Shown piece by piece: positions 6,930 through 9,126 of a stretch of 9,126 nt of DNA; positions within the stretch are counted from its first letter, which is position 1; each line of letters begins with the position of its first letter. The translations under genes and the position numbers were made by a program. Source of the stretch: Myxococcales bacterium (lineage in GTDB: Bacteria; Myxococcota; Bradymonadia; UBA7976; UBA1532); NCBI GenBank assembly GCA_020430675.1, contig JAGQJJ010000109.1:1-9126 (forward strand), read 5' to 3'. A model generated the notes under the pieces. It worked only from the letters and a program-made list of their open reading frames with translations, did no database searches and was not told the origin of the DNA.

Positions 6930-8023
6930 CGATGCTTCCCCTTCTTTTTCTTCTTCCACAGGTCCGGGTCGGTCATCTCGCCCAGCTCGCGCCCGATCCA
7001 AGGGATGCCCATGCCATCCCAGCGCACCGGCCGCGTCTTGGTGCCATGGGGCCGCCGCCGCATCAGCTCGTCGAAGTTGGCGTGCAGCACGCCCGCGAGC
7101 AGGTCGGGCGGCAGGGCGAGGCCGCGCAGCTTCTTGCCCGGCACCAGCGGCGTCTCGTACTCGGCCTTGCGCAGCATGTCGAGGTAGGCCCGCATGCGCA
7201 CCGCGATCCAGTCGGCGTCCTTGAACGGCGCCTCGGTGACCACCACGTCGGTGCCAAACATGAACCGGCCGGGGTAATCGCGAATGATCTTCCGGTACTT
7301 TCGCGGGTTCTTGCTGATGCGTTTGAGCCCCGGCACCAGGAAGTCATCGTGGCCGAAGCTGACGTCGCTGTAGACGTTGGGGAAGGCATCGAGGAAGGCG
7401 CGCAGGCGGCTCGATTTGATCGACGACAAGATGAAGTGCGGCGCGATCACCTTGAGGTCGGGGAAGAGCTGCAAGACCGAGATGAACTCCTCGGCGAAGC
7501 CCGGCGCGGTCGGCCCCGGGTTGACGTGCAGCATGATCGGCAGCCCGATCTGCTCGCAGTAGGCGTAGACCGGCAACATGTCGACATCGTCGATGGCCAC
7601 CTTGTGGAAGAAATAGCCCCATTCGGTGGGCCGCTGCTCGCGCAGGCCGTGGCCGAGGTACAGCTTCAGCCCGGTCGCGCCCTTGGCGACGTACTCTTCG
7701 AGGCGCTTGAGTTTGTCGGGATCGAGCGGATCGATGGTGGGCCACGCCTGAAAACGCCCCGGGTGGCGCTCGGCGATCCAGAGGATCTGCTGGTTGTTCC
7801 AGTCGACGCGCGTGAAGCCGTCCTGCTGGTTGAGCGTGACGGTGAACCACGAGCTGCCCATGAGCAACGTGGTGTCGACGCCGGTGGCGTCCATCGCGGC
7901 GAGCAGGCGGCCGGCCTCGCGCGTCGATTGAATGTGCTCGTGCACGTTGACCACCCGCATGCCGTCGGGCAACGCGGCCGCGGCGGGGGTGGCGAGCAGA
8001 ATGGCGGCGAAGATCAGGCGCAT
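6926..8023 (-). CDS. Exported metal-dependent amidohydrolase (Amidohydro_2-like)
   Basis: This 365-residue TIM-barrel hydrolase has a signal peptide (MRLIFAAILLATPAAAA, AxA cleavage near residue 17), so it should act outside the cytoplasm. Metal-site motifs of the amidohydrolase superfamily appear in order: VNVHEHI after strand 1 (His28, His30), GLKLYLGHG (Lys120), IMLHVNPG (His166), VIAPHFI (His196) and MFGTDVV (Asp259). Family members (PF04909) hydrolyse or decarboxylate small ring compounds; the substrate here cannot be read. The start ATG 8023 has GGAGGG four bases upstream; the frame stays open to 8908, but that extension is antisense to the protease gene and lacks a signal. The C-terminus is a Lys-rich tail (WKKKKKGKHR) encoded in the purine tract that also serves as the next gene's ribosome-binding region. 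It is probably the first gene of a two-gene operon with the short ATPase. Confidence 0.9.
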   Translation of the reverse strand: MRLIFAAILLATPAAAALPDGMRVVNVHEHIQSTREAGRLLAAMDATGVDTTLLMGSSWFTVTLNQQDGFTRVDWNNQQILWIAERHPGRFQAWPTIDPLDPDKLKRLEEYVAKGATGLKLYLGHGLREQRPTEWGYFFHKVAIDDVDMLPVYAYCEQIGLPIMLHVNPGPTAPGFAEEFISVLQLFPDLKVIAPHFILSSIKSSRLRAFLDAFPNVYSDVSFGHDDFLVPGLKRISKNPRKYRKIIRDYPGRFMFGTDVVVTEAPFKDADWIAVRMRAYLDMLRKAEYETPLVPGKKLRGLALPPDLLAGVLHANFDELMRRRPHGTKTRPVRWDGMGIPWIGRELGEMTDPDLWKKKKKGKHR

Positions 8024-8188
8024 CGATCCCTCCGCGGGCACGGTACCGATCTGCACGCTCCGGCTCAATGCGTCGCGTTGATCGCCGATTGACAACCTCG
8101 CCGCAGGTCGGGTTGGCACGCAAGTCGCATATGGCCGCCGCGACCTGGACGCCGTTAGCCGGCTGACGGCCCGATGAAAGAAGCCCCG
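8024..8188. other. Divergent intergenic region between amidohydrolase and S1 protease genes
   Basis: These 165 bases hold a sigma-54 promoter pointing right (8113-8129) and the amidohydrolase ribosome-binding site near 8027-8032. TTGACA at 8089-8094 is a perfect -35 word but has no fitting -10. For the leftward gene only weak matches were found. Confidence 0.6.
8113..8129 (+). promoter_or_regulatory. Sigma-54 (RpoN) promoter ahead of the S1 protease lipoprotein
   Basis: TTGGCACGCAAGTCGCA matches the -24/-12 consensus YTGGCACG-N4-TTGCW at all bases but one (TCGCA for TTGCA). It keeps the obligatory GG (8115-8116), ten bases, then GC (8127-8128). Transcription would start near 8140, about 50 bases before the ATG. 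Sigma-54 promoters need an AAA+ enhancer-binding activator; no clear activator site was identified. Confidence 0.65.
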
Positions 8189-9126
8189 ATGAACCGCATC
8201 CGCCTGATCGCCCTGTCGCTCATCGCCCTGCCGAGCTTCCTCGGCGGGTGCACCCCGGCCGAAGACGCCGCCGCCCTCCCTTCGACGCAGACCCGCACGG
8301 ACGCCATCCGCAACGGCACGCGCGACCCCCAGAACATTCGGCTCGATGAAGGCCAGCGCCTCGCGGTCGGCTGGCTGCACACCGCCGGCCGGCCCAGCGC
8401 CAACTTCTGCACGGGCACCCTGGTCACCCCCCGCGTCGTCGCCACCGCGCAGCATTGCGTCGAGGGCGAGACCGCGCGCCGGCTGGGCTTCGGAATCGGC
8501 CTGCTGCCGACCGACCCGGTCGCGACCTTCGCCGTCTCGGCCGTGCACGCCCACCCCAGCGTCGACGCCGCGCTGCTCATCCTGGCCGAAGACGTCACCG
8601 ACCGCGTGCCCGAGCTGGTGCCCATCCCCTTCAACCGCGTCGCGCTTGACGCCAACTACCAGAACCGCCTTGTCGACGCCTCGGGCTTCGGCGAGACCTA
8701 CGACCGCACGCGCACCGGCCGCTACTTTGCGTCGGTCGAGCTGATCCAGGTGCGCCGGCAGGAGATCGTCGTCGACGGCCACGGCCAGCAGGGCATCTGC
8801 TTCGGCGACTCGGGCGGCCCGGTGATGGCCAACATCGGCATCGGCGGCGCGCCGGTCGTGCTCGGCGTCGAGTCGTGGGGCGAGCAGAGCTGCGTCGGCG
8901 AGGACCACCTGACCCGCCTCGACCCGATCGCCGCGTGGATCGACGGGCTGACCCCCGACGCCGAGCCCGGCCCCGACCCCGAGCCCGACCCCGAGCCGGA
9001 GCCGAACGCCTGCGGCGACCTGGACTTCCTCGGCCGGTGCAACGGCGACGTCGCCGAGTGGTGCGGCCAGGGACAGGTCCAGAGCCGGGACTGCGCCTCG
9101 CAGGGCCTCGTCTGCGCCTACGTCGA
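8189..9126 (+). CDS. Trypsin-fold (S1) serine protease lipoprotein with Cys-rich C-terminal module (cut by window edge)
   Basis: 312 codons are visible; the gene continues past the right edge. A signal sequence ends in lipobox LGGC (Cys21), so the protein should be a lipoprotein. The S1 triad is complete: His89 in ATAQHC, Asp126 in HPSVDAALL and Ser208 in CFGDSGGP. Disulfides expected by homology are Cys74-Cys90 and Cys204-Cys235 (after ESWG). AIRNGT at 39-44 occupies the place of the activation sequence IVGG. The position matching trypsin Asp189 is Gly202, so Arg/Lys specificity is unlikely. An Asp/Pro/Glu linker (256-273) leads to a Cys-rich module (Cys275, 284, 292, 302, 309) of the CGDLDFLGRCNGDVAEWC style I associate with myxobacterial exported proteins. 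I chose ATG 8189 (AGAAG nearby) over the in-frame ATG 8174, which has no site. A sigma-54 promoter lies upstream. Confidence 0.88.
   Translation, partial: MNRIRLIALSLIALPSFLGGCTPAEDAAALPSTQTRTDAIRNGTRDPQNIRLDEGQRLAVGWLHTAGRPSANFCTGTLVTPRVVATAQHCVEGETARRLGFGIGLLPTDPVATFAVSAVHAHPSVDAALLILAEDVTDRVPELVPIPFNRVALDANYQNRLVDASGFGETYDRTRTGRYFASVELIQVRRQEIVVDGHGQQGICFGDSGGPVMANIGIGGAPVVLGVESWGEQSCVGEDHLTRLDPIAAWIDGLTPDAEPGPDPEPDPEPEPNACGDLDFLGRCNGDVAEWCGQGQVQSRDCASQGLVCAYV
8954..9006 (+). repeat. Low-complexity Asp/Pro/Glu linker repeat
   Basis: Repeated GACCCCGAGCCC-type units inside the protease gene encode alternating Pro with Asp or Glu. They form an extended acidic linker between the protease domain and the Cys-rich module. 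The tract is likely to vary in length between strains. Confidence 0.7.

Noticed and set aside
6936..6960. T-rich tract on the plus strand as a terminator tail
   Set aside because: It is the reverse of Lys codons inside the minus-strand gene and has no hairpin before it.
6930..7001. Longer N-terminus for the short ATPase
   Set aside because: It overlaps the amidohydrolase end, has no domain content and competes with the ATGA start and its Shine-Dalgarno.
6932..8092. 386-codon open frame on the plus strand opposite the amidohydrolase
   Set aside because: It is an antisense shadow; the amidohydrolase has a signal peptide and ordered metal-site motifs.
8089..8094. TTGACA as a sigma-70 -35 box (and TTGTCA on the other strand)
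   Set aside because: No acceptable -10 lies 16-19 bases away on either strand; the sigma-54 site nearby explains rightward transcription better.
8024..8908. Upstream extension of the amidohydrolase frame
   Set aside because: It would bury a good signal peptide and ribosome-binding site and run antisense through the S1 protease catalytic domain.

Overview
The window is very GC-rich, with strong G/C third-position bias that throws long spurious antisense reading frames. It is densely packed with exported proteins: lipoproteins, secreted enzymes and an outer-membrane assembly factor. These traits, the trypsin-like lipoprotein fused to an Asp/Pro/Glu linker and a Cys-rich module, and a textbook sigma-54 promoter point to a Myxococcota-like ('deltaproteobacterial') genome. 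This taxonomic reading is an inference from gene style. No rRNA, tRNA, CRISPR array or insertion sequence was seen.

Layout, left to right. (1) Minus strand, 1-2251: an Omp85-type outer-membrane protein (TamA-like, with an N-terminal lipobox) overlaps by one base the start of a TamB-like protein that runs off the left edge. Together they look like an outer-membrane translocation/assembly pair. (2) 2252-2558: a divergent intergenic region with a candidate sigma-70 promoter pointing right and a 14-bp perfect GC palindrome. (3) Plus strand, 2559-5704: a Cys-rich surface lipoprotein with a carboxypeptidase-regulatory-like domain, then an M81/MlrC-type metallopeptidase, separated by two small hairpins. 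(4) 5705-5762: a short convergent gap with an 11-bp-stem hairpin and a second, overlapping inverted repeat. (5) Minus strand, 5763-8023: an exported amidohydrolase whose stop codon overlaps (ATGA) the start of a short GspE/PilB-type ATPase lacking the usual N-terminal N1 domain. (6) 8024-8188: a divergent region with a strong GG-N10-GC sigma-54 promoter. (7) Plus strand, 8189 to the right edge: a lipoprotein trypsin-fold (S1) protease followed by an acidic proline linker and a Cys-rich domain, cut by the window end.

Functionally the theme is the cell envelope. Six of the seven genes are predicted or plausibly exported or envelope-linked: TamA and TamB-like proteins, two lipoproteins, a signal-peptide amidohydrolase and a secretion/pilus ATPase. 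I do not see a clear undescribed multi-gene system. The most interesting points are the amidohydrolase/short-GspE overlap, the sigma-54 promoter ahead of the protease lipoprotein, the lipobox on the TamA-like protein, and the uncharacterised 8-Cys lipoprotein.
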